Below are positions 1 through 11,612 of a stretch of 64,000 nt of DNA, one piece after another. Each line of letters begins with the position of its first letter. Position 1 is the stretch's first letter. The DNA is from Calocera cornea HHB12733 (Eukaryota > Basidiomycota > Dacrymycetes > Dacrymycetales > Dacrymycetaceae), in the NCBI GenBank assembly GCA_001632435.1, contig KV424067.1:3546-67545 (forward strand), in the 5' to 3' direction. The notes beneath the pieces are model-generated. The model worked only from the letters and a program-made list of their open reading frames with translations, was not told the DNA's origin and made no database searches. Made by a program: the position numbers and the translations under genes.

Positions 1-24
1 GATATCGTGCTTGTGGACGCGATC

Positions 25-423
25 CTATTCGTCGGTGAACTGGCAGGTTATGCCGGCGCGATCACCAATCACGGGCACAGGTTGGTTAGCATAAGAAGCA
101 CTGAGCGGGGTGAGAGGCTAGGTTGGAACTCGATGGTATTGGATGGGGTCTTACTACTGAACATAAACAAGCGCAATCACATAGCGATCGATGAGTGCCC
201 AGTTGTGTTCACTGCTGATCTGGCTCTCCAGGCTATTGAAGCCACCCAGGGAGTCCAGTGTAACGGGACTATTCTCACCATACATGAGGGTCACAGAATA
301 GGGCTCATGAGCAGCCCAGAAGGAGTCGTTCCACGGATTGCAAGTGGCAATTTGGGTCCAGGCGTCAAGCAGATTGTTATGGAGGAGATCGACTTGAACG
401 GCGCTGAGGTTGATTGAATCCAT
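25..423 (-). CDS. Small unknown protein, start uncertain
   Basis: Two exons (423-169 and 117-25) join in frame across a 51-nt GT...AG intron (168-118) and give about 115 residues ending in ITCQFTDE. I do not recognise the family. The frame stays open upstream of the first ATG through a hydrophobic stretch without a start codon, while the neighbouring frame offers an ATG followed by a signal-peptide-like segment (from about 530). So the true 5' end may lie in an unseen exon, or the gene may carry a frameshift that separates the signal peptide from the body. A competing open frame on the + strand (7-417) looks like a shadow. It is probably a secreted protein, but this is weak. Confidence 0.4.
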
Positions 424-479
424 GGCACTGACATTGATGGTGAGTGCAACAGCAGCATGACGGAAAATAAGAGGACAGG

Positions 480-2015
480 CAGGGAGGTGAGGAGAGTGAG
501 GTATGGGCCAGAAAGGGGCGGAGCCTCCATTGCCCCATTGGAGGACGGTGCACTGCTTAAGGCCTACAGAGGTAGCATTTCACGCTCCTCCTTTCCTAGA
601 CCCCCATGAACATCATCTCACGCTCCTCCTGCGCAGGAGGAGCGTGAGCCCGGTCTCATGCCGGCTCACGCTGCTCCTGCGCGGGAGCTCCGTGCCAAGC
701 CTAGGGTCCGTCAGGGTCTACCTCCTACCCCCCGCTTGTACCCGTCACCTGCCCTTTTGTACCTGCAACCCTAGGGCCTACGAAGGTGATAGTGCTATAG
801 AATCACCCACCTCTGCCTGCCACGAGCGCCCGTCACCCAGTACTACTGGACTCGTTCGACCATTATTGCTGCAATTACTACTACTACTACTACTGCACAT
901 GCACGCACGCTCAGCCAGCCACGAACCCTGCCTGCCCCGAGCGCACGAACACCAATCACTACTGCTGCAAGCACACACCCGCCCGGAGCTCACTCAACTC
1001 TCACCTTCTCTATTACTACTACGGGTACGACTACAACTACTACTACAACTATACGCCCAGCCCACCTCGACGCCTGCCCGGAGTACTGAGAATGGGGACC
1101 CTACAAGGTAATCTGCTTCCGGCTTGGACCAAAACACCATCGTCCATCCGTCCTGTACCGTCCTCGGAATAACGCACATATCGATTTGCATTGCAAGAGT
1201 CTCAGAAGGTGGATGCCATTGTCGACAGACTGTGGACGAAGTTTCGTGGCGATTGAGTGAGGAGAAGTGCCTCATTTGGAGCTCGGACGGTTTTGTCGCG
1301 GAGTGCATCCCAGAACGGCCGACTCGTTGCCGCGCTTGTCATCGTATGCAATAATGTGGTAATTAACTGTCTCTTTTATTCCGTCCTACCAAAGAGGAGA
1401 TGTGTATCTACCTTACCGTCTTTTTTTCATTGTTGTAGCTGCTCTGTGTGTTGAGGAAACGTCACCCGCGGAATGACATGCCACCGTGCCGGTGGCACGT
1501 CATCCGCGTGCTAGGAAACGTCGGGTCAGGAGGTGCCACACCAATGCCCCATTGGTGGCATATGCACAGCTTAGGGTTACCATGTGCCCTCACAAAAACC
1601 CCCATAGATAGGGTTAGGGTTGGGCTCAGTATAGGGTTGTACCCTCTCACAGGTTTGGGGTTGGGGTGTGAATGCAGGAGTGGTTGCACCTTGGGCTATA
1701 TATTATGAATTGCGGGCAGGGAAGCGGGTTGGTCATTCAAAAAAAAGCATTTGCATGCAGCGGCGAGCGACCTGTCCGGCAGCTGCATGCCCGTCCGGTT
1801 AGAGCATGTGGAAACCCCACCCTCTCCGAGGTGAAGCGCGAGCTCGGCAGCTGTGTGTACAAGCGCACAAGGGCAGGAAGGTGTTCCCGGTTATTTCAGG
1901 AGGAGGCACAGCACGTCATTACATTTTACGCTTCATTTACTGTCATTCTACAGAGGCGTTCTTGAATCGCAGTTCGGTTGAATCTCTAGTATACAAGCGA
2001 AGGAAGAGGGAAGGA
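480..2015. other. Intergenic, low complexity with hairpins
   Basis: I see no convincing gene in this 1.5 kb. It holds a perfect 32-bp palindrome (617-648), CTA/TAC trinucleotide tracts at about 880-895 and 1010-1055, and two similar hairpins built around the core CATTGCCCCATTGG or CAATGCCCCATTGG (about 525-545 and 1538-1557). The paired hairpin cores may be remnants of the same small repeat. The distal part is probably the 3' flank of the acetate kinase gene. Confidence 0.5.
617..648. repeat. Perfect 32-bp palindrome
   Basis: The arm CTCACGCTCCTCCTGC is followed directly, without a spacer, by its exact reverse complement. Imperfect copies of the arm lie on both sides (about 578-595 and 664-692), so this is a cluster of the same motif. 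It could be a terminal repeat remnant, a protein-binding site, or an extrusion-prone sequence; no function can be assigned. Confidence 0.85.
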
Positions 2016-3676
2016 CTAGAAGAGATAGGGTTTTGCCATTAGCGCGCATTGCTGCTCCTCGTCCTGCAGAGTCATAAGGTTACGCAGCGGAAAAGGGAGT
2101 ATGACACGCACCGTCTTGCAAATCAAGAGAACAATTTTGCTGCTGGGTGTCGAAATCTTGATGACGACGTCCTCCGAGTCTGTCTCGTTGGCCTTAACGT
2201 CCAGTTCACAACCTAACCACCCAAGATACCGTGCAACATCCGCTCTTAACCTTACTGCGTGTTCGCCAATGCCTCCGGAGAAGACGAGAGCATCCAGATG
2301 CGAAGGGAGGGTGGGATGGCCGCGCAATTTGTTCAAGTACGAGCCAAGGAAGTTGAGAAGGCGGTCCAGGAACAGCGCATAGGTGAGCTCCCATTTCTGG
2401 TCGGCCGAGATGTCCGTGGAGAACGGATCGAAATCCTGCGGCAGGTGGGATATGATTTGACCGAAATCAGATGTGCCAGCCAATGCTTGGAAGCCACCTT
2501 GTGTGTTCAGAACGAGTTCCGCTTTGGTGATGTCCGTGCCCTTGTAGTTCACGACCTCTATCGAAGACGGGGTGTGGTGGTATATGAGGACGGGATCGAC
2601 AGAGCCAGTCCGCGTTCCGCCAGGGAGACCTAGTATGCGATTAGCCACAACGTAGCGACTAAGATCAGGAATTGCGGCGCACCTTCGAGCGGTGTAAGGC
2701 CCATGGTCGTGTCCTCGCTCTTCCCGCTTCGGATCAAGCACATACTCGCACCACTGCCCAGATGCGCAACAATGAGATTCGTCTCCTCCTTCTCCTTCCC
2801 AAGGAAATTTGAAACGAGGCGAAGGATCGCGGCATACGAAAGACCGTGCATGCCATATCTGCGGAGTGGCACGGGAGGCGCCTCTTCAGGCGCGGAGATG
2901 GGATAGGTGTAGATTTTCGGCGCAAGGGTTTGGTGAAAGAGGGTATCGTAGCAGAGGACTTGATGAGAGGCAGGCAGGTGCTCGAGACAAGCTGGTAGAT
3001 CATCAGTAGAGCGGTCAACGAAGGTTACTTTCGACAGACCTTTTACGACGACGATTGAGCGATGGTTCTGGATCGAGGTGCGTCAGCATCCGCCTGTGCC
3101 GCCTTGAATGGTCACGTACATGCAACGGAGCAAACTCGGCCAGCTTGTCGAGCAGATCTATTCCCTCTTCGTGGCCGGGCCAGAGAACCATTGGCTCCAT
3201 TTGCGAGCCTCCATGGACTACACGATGGGTAATGAGCCTAATGAGGTCGCGCGGACGCTCGTGCTCTTGGCCGGCAAAGTGCTGGAGTTGCTTTTCTTCT
3301 AGCAGAGTAATGATGCGCTCAAATACAGCCTCATCTGTAGGAACGCTCAGCAGATATGCACACGACGGCCGCTACAGGACGCACAGAGCATCTTCTCATC
3401 CTCCTGCTCTTGGAACTTCTCTTCCTCTTCGTGTCCGTGCTCATTGTGGTGCACGACGTATTTTATGGTCGGTTTCAGCCCCTTCTGCTCGACATTAGAT
3501 GCGGATCCGGAGAATATGACGCGGAGAGATTCTGCGGTATATAGCTTGAACTTGATGGAGGATGAGCCACAGTTCTAGAGGAATCGGGGTGGATGAGACC
3601 AACGAGTGGACGAGAGGGGCATTGTGCGTACGACTGTGAGGATGAGCTTGTTCTCTAGATCGCTAGGGCCAGGCAT
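2016..3676 (-). CDS. ACK1: Acetate kinase
   Basis: Acetate kinase, interconverting acetate + ATP and acetyl phosphate + ADP; in fungi it usually partners phosphoketolase in the cytosol. Six exons (3676-3632, 3574-3385, 3334-3120, 3067-2683, 2629-2112, 2063-2016) join in frame to 466 residues. Family signatures appear in order: an N-terminal VNCGSSSIKFKLY (usual AckA form NxGSSSxKF), RVVHGG, APLHNH, CYDTLFHQT, RRYGMHGLSY, NLIVAHLGSGAS, TPLEGLPGGTRTG, and the C-terminal VFSGGIGEHA with TDEE. The last intron (2111-2064) is a multiple of three and could be read through, but removing it restores the conserved TDEE end. The start was chosen because the short first exon supplies the beta strand before NCGSSS. 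The gene looks intact. No phosphoketolase gene is present in the window. Confidence 0.93.
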
Positions 3677-4047
3677 GATTGTCAAGATGAGGCTAGTGGA
3701 TGTCCCGTCGCGAGGATGGCTGTATGCGCGTCTTATGTAGTCCCCGCCTGGACTCCGCACGTTCCGCCGCACGATGACGCCTAGAGCGGGCGGGATGACC
3801 GTGCGGGTGCCGCGTTCGGCGGAGCGCGCACGTGAATACCCGATATCACCACCGGGCCCGCACCGCGCACAGGGACCGCACTGGAACGCGGTCGCTACCC
3901 AAACGGCGGCCCTCCCGCCTCCCGAGAACGCCCTGCAAACAAGCATGGCTCGCCACACACAATCCAGGATCCGAGCTTTTATCCCGGGCGCCGTTGATAA
4001 TACACAATCTACTGCTACATGCCCGGAGAATCTTCCTAACCGTCGTA
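3677..4047. other. Intergenic between acetate kinase and DysF gene
   Basis: This is the upstream region of acetate kinase and the 3' flank of the dysferlin-domain gene, both on the minus strand. Open frames cross it on both strands but none shows a family motif. No further element was recognised. Confidence 0.5.
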
Positions 4048-5245
4048 TCACCGGCGTGCTCGTGATCTATCTTTCCAGAAAAATTCATCCTCGCCCTGGG
4101 GCAGGACCTCCCAGCCCATCGACTTGACCATGCTCCGCAACAAATCGCGCGAACTCGGAAACACGAACATGTTAAGAGTTTCTGACCACTGCCGGTACGT
4201 GAGCATCACTCCCCACGCGACTGACTTCAGGTACGCACGTGCTGCCGAAGCAGGTCCTCGTTGGCACTAGTCTCGTCAAGCCATGATTTCACACTGTCCA
4301 AGCGCTCGCGATCGAGATCGGTCTCCTTCATCTTAGCATGAAGCTTCTCCCAACCCTCCAGGGCATTGGACTTCCGTGGAGAGGCCGGAGGTTTGGCGGC
4401 TTCTTCCGGCATTGGCGTCGGCTCTGGTGGGGTGAGGTACCGCAAGCGCATCCAGCGCCGTCTTCGCACGTAGGCACCGGAGCTCAAGGGGCCAATTTGC
4501 GGTCGCCACCCTTTCCGGCGGAACCACCAGTTGTATTCAAAGCCATCTTCTTGAACCTTCGGAAGCGGAAATTGAGCGATGGATCTTGCTCCGCGACAGA
4601 TAACCCACCTCGCCATCACCTCGCATGTCGACGCACCAACCCTGGCCTGCCCACCTCCATTCTGGACTAGGTAGCTGATATTCTTCAAGGGAACATGGTA
4701 CGGGATCGGCCGAAACGGTGGCAAAGGGCGGCGGGTCACTCGGAAGTAGGCCTGCTTGTGAAAAGAGAGGCGTCGATAAGAATCGAAATCTAGAAGGATT
4801 CAGCCTAGCAACAAAGGTTCGGCAGCATTGCTCACCCTCTCTGATGCTCCATGACATAATCCCATTCATACTTTACCTTGTTCTCTTTGACAGCATGCAA
4901 GGTGTTCTCCGCGTTCTCAGGCTCGCGCGGCAGCTCGACATATCGATCCGCTTTCGCAGACGTCTCTGCCAACCCGGAGTGTTCGGCTTCTTGAGGGAGT
5001 AGACGAAGTTCTGGCCCGGGTCCGTGAGATCCATCACGTTCCATCGATGTCCTGGGAGCGTCCTCCAAGTCTTCAACCACTTCGGAGGTTGGACCCGGGG
5101 ACTTTATGTCTGGTTGATCCTTCTTGCCGAAGAGAAACGAGGGCCGCTTGGATTTGTGCCGCTTCTGCTCCAACCCGAGAGTAGGCGATGCCTCCGCCGA
5201 CGGCCTCGGAGAAAGGTGTGGCATGGAGGGCGCGGGCGAAGCCAT
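4048..5245 (-). CDS. Dysferlin-domain protein, Mug65/Spo73/Pex23-like
   Basis: Four exons (5245-4836, 4789-4609, 4556-4239, 4188-4048) join in frame to 349 residues. After a disordered Ser/Pro/Lys-rich N-terminus comes a dysferlin (DysF) domain: YEWDYVMEHQRG, LFSQAGLLPSDPPPF, LEEYQLPSPEWRW, VDMRGDGE, then the split second half FEYNWWFRRKGWRP and AYVRRRRWMRL. This W/R-rich pattern is shared by the fungal sporulation proteins Spo73 and Mug65, the peroxisomal Pex23/Pex30 proteins and the TECPR family. No membrane segment is evident, which fits a Spo73/Mug65-like soluble protein better than Pex23. A charged, Pro/Glu-rich C-terminal tail follows the domain. The start lies 248 bp from the divergent NDUFS6 gene, so the two probably share a promoter region. 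Confidence 0.85.
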
Positions 5246-5493
5246 ATTAAGCAAGGATAAGATCCAAGCCTTCGCAATGCTATAGTGGATTAAGAGTAGA
5301 GGGCTGTTGGGTATAACATGTTGTGGGACGCGTTGTATGGCGTCAGTGCGCAAGGCGCTCTACGCCCGCGTCATAGACACTACTACCCGTTCGACAAGTC
5401 CCGCTCTGCTTCCGCCACCCTTCTCATCGTCCGCGACAGCGACCAGACATCGCTCGACAGTGAGCAACCCCCAAACCCCCTCATATCTCCGCC

Positions 5494-6095
5494 ATGCTCC
5501 GCATAGCCCGCCGATCGGTCTTACGGCCGGTCCTGGCTCGCTGCAGCTCTATAGGCATCGTACCTCAAGCGCCCAATTACCCCACAACATGGTCCTCCGA
5601 TCAGCAGCCACGACCAGCGCCCGCGTCGGGCCCCCGTTTCGAGCAGACCGTATACGAGCTGCAACCTGCTCCTCTCAGTGCGATGGAGCTTGTTGCAGAG
5701 GATCCGATCAGGCTTGTGGATGGAAGGAAGGCAGTTTGTGATGGTGGTACGTCTGGTAGCCTCGTTCTTGCCTTGCGCCGTGTTGACCCAGCGTACAGGC
5801 GGAGGTCCTCTGGGTCACCCAAAGATCTACATCAACTTGGTACAGCATTTCCTGTTTTCCTGTGTCGTTCACCACCTGAAGGGTGCTAATACGTGTTCCC
5901 ATGATAGGACAAGCCTGGTCCGAGAGCATGCGGGTAAGCACCTCACTACGTGCAAGGTTGACATGTGACTGATTGATTTACGCAGGTACTGGTAAGCATA
6001 CAACTCCATACGCGTGAACTGTCTATTGAAGCGAGATGCTTTATAGTGGGATTCGGTTCGAGAAGAACCCGGAAGCTGGTCATGGACACCATTAG
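5494..6095 (+). CDS. NDUFS6: NADH dehydrogenase Fe-S protein 6 (complex I)
   Basis: Zinc-binding accessory subunit of mitochondrial complex I. The N-terminus (MLRIARRSVLRPVLARC) is Arg-rich without acidic residues, as in a mitochondrial targeting peptide. Conserved segments are AVCDGGGGPLGHPKIYINL, DKPGPRACGYC and the end GIRFEKNPEAGHGHH, giving the zinc ligands Cys, His, Cys and Cys. Exons: 5494-5746, 5799-5839, 5908-5933, 5988-5993 and 6047-6095, totalling 124 residues. The fourth exon is only six nucleotides (GTACTG). If the last intron is not removed, the reading stops at GYW and loses the final zinc-ligand cysteine, so the microexon model is strongly preferred. Divergent from the dysferlin-domain gene. 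Confidence 0.92.
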
Positions 6096-6477
6096 CTATC
6101 TGAACCGATACAGAGGCGTGGTTGACGGAGTTTGGGGTGCAAAGGAGCGGAGCGGTCACTGAGATAGACAGCATAATGCTATCCAAAACACATCAGAGGG
6201 CTGCAATATGGCAGTGTTGAAACAATCGTACGAATAAGAGACGTCTAGGAGCACCAAGTCGGGGAGCGGGTCGTTCATAACCCGCCGGGTTGTGCGCGGC
6301 ATTGCAGCGGGCCCACTTTGGTGGACACGTGAGTGAATGAATGGCTGAAAAGGGATAAGCCGGAGAAGCCAACTCAGTTATCGTCATCCTCTGTTCTCAA
6401 CCTGCTGTAACTGCTTTCCTTCCATCTGCCTGGGACTGTGCGCTATTGAGCCCAAACCTGATATACTGAAGTCGACG
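6096..6477. other. Intergenic, 5' region of lamA-like gene
   Basis: No gene or conserved motif is visible. In particular, no amidase (allophanate hydrolase) coding sequence precedes the biotin-carboxylase start at 6478. Confidence 0.5.
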
Positions 6478-9400
6478 ATGGCCGACAAACGGCACAAGCT
6501 GCTTATCGCCAATCGGGGCGAGATCGCCTACAGGTCTAACATGGTCCCTTTGTACTTGTTAGTTTCAGGACTGAGACTGCTTCAGGATCCTGCGAACTGC
6601 AAAGCGACTGGGTATCCCGACGGTTGCAATCTATACCTCGTATGAACTTCGTTATGAATAGTCTTCATCTTATGAACGACCGTCATCAGAGTTGATGCTG
6701 TCGCTCCCCATGTCTTGGAAGCAGACGAGTCGTCGCCTGTCGGCAATACGGCTGACGGAGAAGGCGCTGATCCTCATGGTTATCTGGACGCAGATGCTAT
6801 CATTGACGTAGCGAAGAAGCATTCGGCTACCCTGGTTGCACCAGGATACGGCTTTCTCAGCGAGAATGAGGATTTCGCTAGGAAGTGTGCCGCAGCTGGC
6901 TTGATCTTCCTTGGACCTCAACCCGAGCTCATTCGCATGATGGGGTTGAAGCACGAAGCTCGCAAGATTGCGAAGAATGCGGGTGTACCGATTGTCCCAG
7001 GAAGCGACCTGTTGATCGATGAGGAAGAAGCCGTGAAAGTCGCGAATGGACTTGGCTACCCGGTCATGCTGAAAGCGACAGCTGGTGGGGGAGGTATGGG
7101 TCTTCAAGTCTGTTCAAACGATAGCGAGTTGCGTCAGAAGTTCGAATCAACTCAAATTCGGAGCAAGGTCAGAATCTCCTACTGAACACTCGTTTGTATC
7201 TCATACCTCCTCAGACGCTGTTCAAAGATGGCGGTATATTTCTGGAGAAATACTTCCCGCATAGCAGGTAAACTCGTCTCACAAGTCAGGTAGCAGTGCA
7301 CTCAGTGTAGTTCAGACATGTCGAGGTCCAGGTTTTCGGCAATGGTCAGCATGCGATTCATATGGGGGAACGAGAATGCTCGGTCCAAAGGAGGTGCTTC
7401 GTCCGCTCTTCGCGGCCTCTCCAGAGACGCTGACCCTATGCAGGCATCAGAAGGTTATCGAGGAGACACCTTCTCCATTCATGTTGCGCCATCCCCGTAG
7501 CTCACTTATTGTCCATCTGGACTGCGATACTGATATGTTGATATCTAGACACCAGGCACAAGCTCTGTGATGCGGCTGTTCGCCTAGCAAACACAATTGG
7601 CTACAAGTCTGCCGGTAAGCCCAGCATTCTTTCGCAGGCATATCTTAAACCGTACCCACACCTGCCCACAGGAACAATAGAAATGCTTGTTGATGACGAG
7701 TATGGGCTATTTCGCACGGTTAACCAATTTGGTCCTGATCTTGGTTAGCTCTGGAGCATTCTTCTTTCTCGAGATGAACACGAGACTTCAGGTACGAATA
7801 CTATGCTCCATCAAAACCGGCTGACCAATCTCCCAGGTCGAACACGCTATCACCGAAGCAGTCAATCCTGGTCTCGACATTGTAGAGCTCATGATACGGC
7901 AAGGTATCCAAGAGTCTTCTGGAGGCCGACTATCCGCAAGCGAGCTGGATCAAAAAAAGTACGCAGAGTTGCCAAAACTGCATGCAATCGAATCTCGCAT
8001 CTATCTCGAGAATCCTGCTGCAAACTTCCAACCGTGTCCAGGACTCCTTCAGCTTGTTTCCTGGCCAAAATCTCAGCCTTGGCTAAGAATGTAGGCCCGT
8101 TTTCCACCTAACTGCCTTCTTCTCACCTTTGCCTAGAGATACTTGGGTCGAAACTGGTACTAAAGTTTCTCCGTACTACGATCCCCTAGGTAAGCCTCTT
8201 TGAGGACCACGTCATGTTTTGCTCATCCACGATTAGTATGCAAGATCATCGTAGCTGGGAGTGACCGGGACGATGCGATCCGGCATATGCTGCACGCGCT
8301 TCACGACAGTCAGCTCCTTGGTCCAACCTCAAACATGGATTATCTCCACGCCATCTTCGCCTCCGACACCTTCATCAAGGGAAATGCACTCACCTCATTC
8401 CTTGAGTCATTCGATTACGTTCCCCATGCAATTGATGTATTGGTTGGAGGACTGAGCACCACAGTCCAGGATTACCCTGGACGTTCCATTGGATTTGGTA
8501 TTCCAAGAAGCGGACCTATGGACTCGCTTGCTTTCCGGGCTGCCAATCGGCTTGTTGGAAACCCGGAGACAACCGAAGGTCTTGAGATAACTGTCATGTA
8601 GGGAAGGTAAATTTGTATCTCGTTCTACGATTCTCACCTGCTGTGACATTTTAGGGGACCTCGCCTCAAGTTCCACGTTCCCACAGTCATCGCGGTTACC
8701 GGAGCGCCTACCAAAGTGACTGTTAACAGGGCTGAGGTGGCCATGTGGACTCGGATCATCGTTCCGGCTGGTGCCGTTCTTCAAGTTGGCACTTGTTCGG
8801 GAAATGGGTTTCGAGTGTATCTAGCAATCAGGGGTGGATTCCCGAAGGTGAGCTTGTAGAAGCAAGTTGAGTCGGAACCCGAACTGACGTAGCTCCTTTA
8901 GATCCCTCCGTATCTTGGTAGTAAGAGCACATTTGCGTCATGCGGTATTGGAGGAGTACAAGGACGTGCGCTTGCCACTGGTGACCAAATCTCTCTCGCC
9001 TCCACTTGCGGGCCTTCATCGCCCTCGGAGGGCCAGTACAAAGTCTATCCGGAATGGATCCCGCAGTATCCTTCCGATTGGATCGTGTACTGTGTGGCAG
9101 GTCCTCAGGGAGATGAGGGGTACGTCACCCGCGACGGAATCACAGCATTCTACGAAACAAAGTGGAAGGTATCTTCATCCTCGAATCGAATGGGATTGCG
9201 TTTGGAAGGACCAAAGATCAAATGGGCAAGGGAAAACGGTGGACAGGGTGGAAGTCACCCCAGCAACATTATTGGTACGGAGTCCATCTTAACCTGTCCC
9301 ATCCTGCTCAATTTTTACTAGACAATGGATATGCCATGGGATCCATCAACGGTGCGCTGGTTTAGCTCGTTCTCAGGGGCGCCACTGACACGTGTGAAGT

Positions 9401-11464
9401 AAATGGCGACACTCCTGTTATCCTCACACATGATGGCCCCTCCATGGGCGGCTTTGTACGTCCCAACCATCTGTCCTCTATGTCACGCATTGACATCGCT
9501 ATGCCAGTTGTGCATGTGTACCATTGTTGATTCGGATCTTTGGAAGCTGGGACAACTCCGGCCTGGAAACACCGTTCAGTTCCGCCGAATTTCGCTGTCT
9601 GATGCTCGCGCCTTGAAGGGCCATTACGACACCTGGCTGGACGCAATCGAGGGAAAGATCTTGCTGAAAGCCCAACGAGGAGCGCTCGACTATATCCCTT
9701 CCCCATTGTTCAGATACGATCCCAAACTTGCGGTGTATCCAGCAGACGAGGGTACTGGAAGACCTGAGGTTGTCTATCGCCAGGTGAGCAAGCCGTGAAT
9801 GTCCATCTCCCGTTGTCTCATGAAGCCCAGGCTGGTGATGAATACATTCTCATTGAGTTTGGTCCTGCGGATCTGGATCTCTCCATCCGAGCCCGAATTC
9901 ACCTGTTTGAGCTCGAGGTGTCAAAACACGATTGGCCTTCCGGAGCAATCCGAAGCTTGGCCCCCTGTATCAGAACCACCATGGTATGAACGTGGCCTAT
10001 AACGACTACTTGGCCATCATCTGATGGATCACACAGGTCCACTACAATTCCGAAATCATTTCGCAAGACACACTTCTGGCTCAGCTAATTGCTGTCGAGC
10101 GCGGTTTGCCTGCTACTCTGGCTGATCAGACGTTCCCGAGTCGCGTTCTGCATATGCCGATAGTTCTGGATGATCCGTGGTCGCAGGCGTGTATCGATGA
10201 TTACATGCGAACTACCCGAGACAAGGCCGTGTATCTCCCATCAAACGTGAAGTATCTGGCGGACAACAACGGACTGGATGGTGGCTCGACGGAGGCGCTT
10301 CAGCTCCTCATTCAGTCTGAATGGCTTCTTCTCGGTCTTGGATTCTATCTGGCTTGTACGAGATGACACTGAGGACCTGGAAAATGAGTCTGACGGAAAT
10401 CTCTAGGCCCATTCCTTGTTCCGATCGATCCACGCTGCCGTCTGATAGGGGCCAAAATGAACCCTTCACGGACCATGACCCCAGAAGGTGCCGTTGGTAT
10501 TGCGGGGCTCGTCGCTGCGATCTATCCTGTGGCCAGCCCAGGAGGATATCAACTCTTCGGTGTGTCATTTCAAAACCCAGGTGTATAGAGCACTTACGGT
10601 ATTGCAGGTCGAACCTTGTCTACATGGAGAACTTGGGGCCAAGGGAAAGGATTTTCTAGGGAGAAACCTTGGATCCTCGAGATGTTTGATAGAGTACGCC
10701 AGGGCTACACCTACACTTTTCTCCCCTGACAGAGTCTTCCAGATCAAGTTCTACCCTGTGAGTGTAGAGGACTATGAGAAGGTTAGTGGAACACGTGACT
10801 CTTCTCTACTCCGTGTACTCAGGCGTGGTGCAGTTGGAAAAGCAGGTGGCCGGTGGCACCCACACTTTCGATGTGAAGGAGGGAGAATTCTCTATGAAAT
10901 ACTACAACGCATTTGTCGAAAGCATACAGCCAGAGATCGACAACTTCAAGAAGAAACAATTGGATGGAGTGAAGAAGACCGAGGAAAGGTATTTGGCACT
11001 CTTACATGGTCTACCGGTCGCTCAGAAATCATTTCAGGGAAGCGATGCTAATTCAAGAATGGGAGGAGGAGAAAGCCAAAACTACAGGATCAAGCAGTGG
11101 TGTTGCAGCCAGTTCACATTTGGGTACGTTGTGACGATACGTGTTCTTCCCTCAGCTCATGGCGGTTGATTCAGCGGTGACGGATCCATTCATCCCGTCC
11201 AGCATGACGGCCACCTGCTTCAAAGTGAAGGTTCAACCTGGAGATATTCTGCAGGACGCAGATCAAGTTGTTGTTATACTGGAGGCGATGAAGACAGAGG
11301 TATATATCATTCTTTCCTAACATGTGAATTCTTACTTATGTTGTGTGCAGATTGGCGTCACCGTGGGAGACGAATTCGTCGGAAAGAAGGTGAAGGCGGT
11401 CCTTACGAAGCCCGGAGCAGCTGTAGCTTCTGGGGAGCCACTGATTACTGTAGAGGACGCCTGA
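6478..11464 (+). CDS. lamA: Urea-carboxylase-like biotin enzyme (LamA type)
   Basis: A biotin-dependent multidomain enzyme split by about two dozen introns. Order: biotin carboxylase (start [14 protein letters not shown]-grasp [28 protein letters not shown]; active-site [11 protein letters not shown]); PxpC/KipA-like AHS2 domain ([47 protein letters not shown]); PxpB/KipI-like AHS1 domain ([34 protein letters not shown]); and a C-terminal biotinyl domain with the biotinylation site EAMKTE. This is the urea carboxylase layout without the allophanate hydrolase part of Dur1,2. Known relatives are urea carboxylase and Aspergillus LamA, needed to use lactams such as 2-pyrrolidinone. The convergent LamB/YcsF gene next door favours a lactam (or 5-oxoproline-like) substrate over urea. 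At the junction near 10,696-10,750 the acceptor just before ATCAAGTTC gives the conserved RIKFYPVS. Confidence 0.85.
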
Positions 11465-11612
11465 TGCAACTGTAACGGACGACCCTTTTCCGCGGATGTT
11501 GTACTCATTTCTCCTGAATTCTGAAGCGGGCATGTCATACCCTCTAGCGTTCGGCTCAGAATATCGCCTCGACAGAATTATGCCTCAGAATGATATTTCG
11601 AGATATTTCCTT

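Noticed and set aside
7..417. 136-codon plus-strand open frame at the left edge
   Set aside because: It overlaps the two-exon minus-strand model almost fully, and shows no splice support, signal or motif of its own.
1609..1645. TTAGGG-like repeats (GGGTTAGGG and TAGGGTT) suggesting a telomere
   Set aside because: Only two or three scattered units, followed by unique sequence and by many single-copy genes on both sides.
5988..6000. NDUFS6 ending at GYW* by reading through after the third intron
   Set aside because: It would remove a zinc-ligand Cys and the conserved C-terminal GIRFEKNPEAG, both recovered by one more intron.
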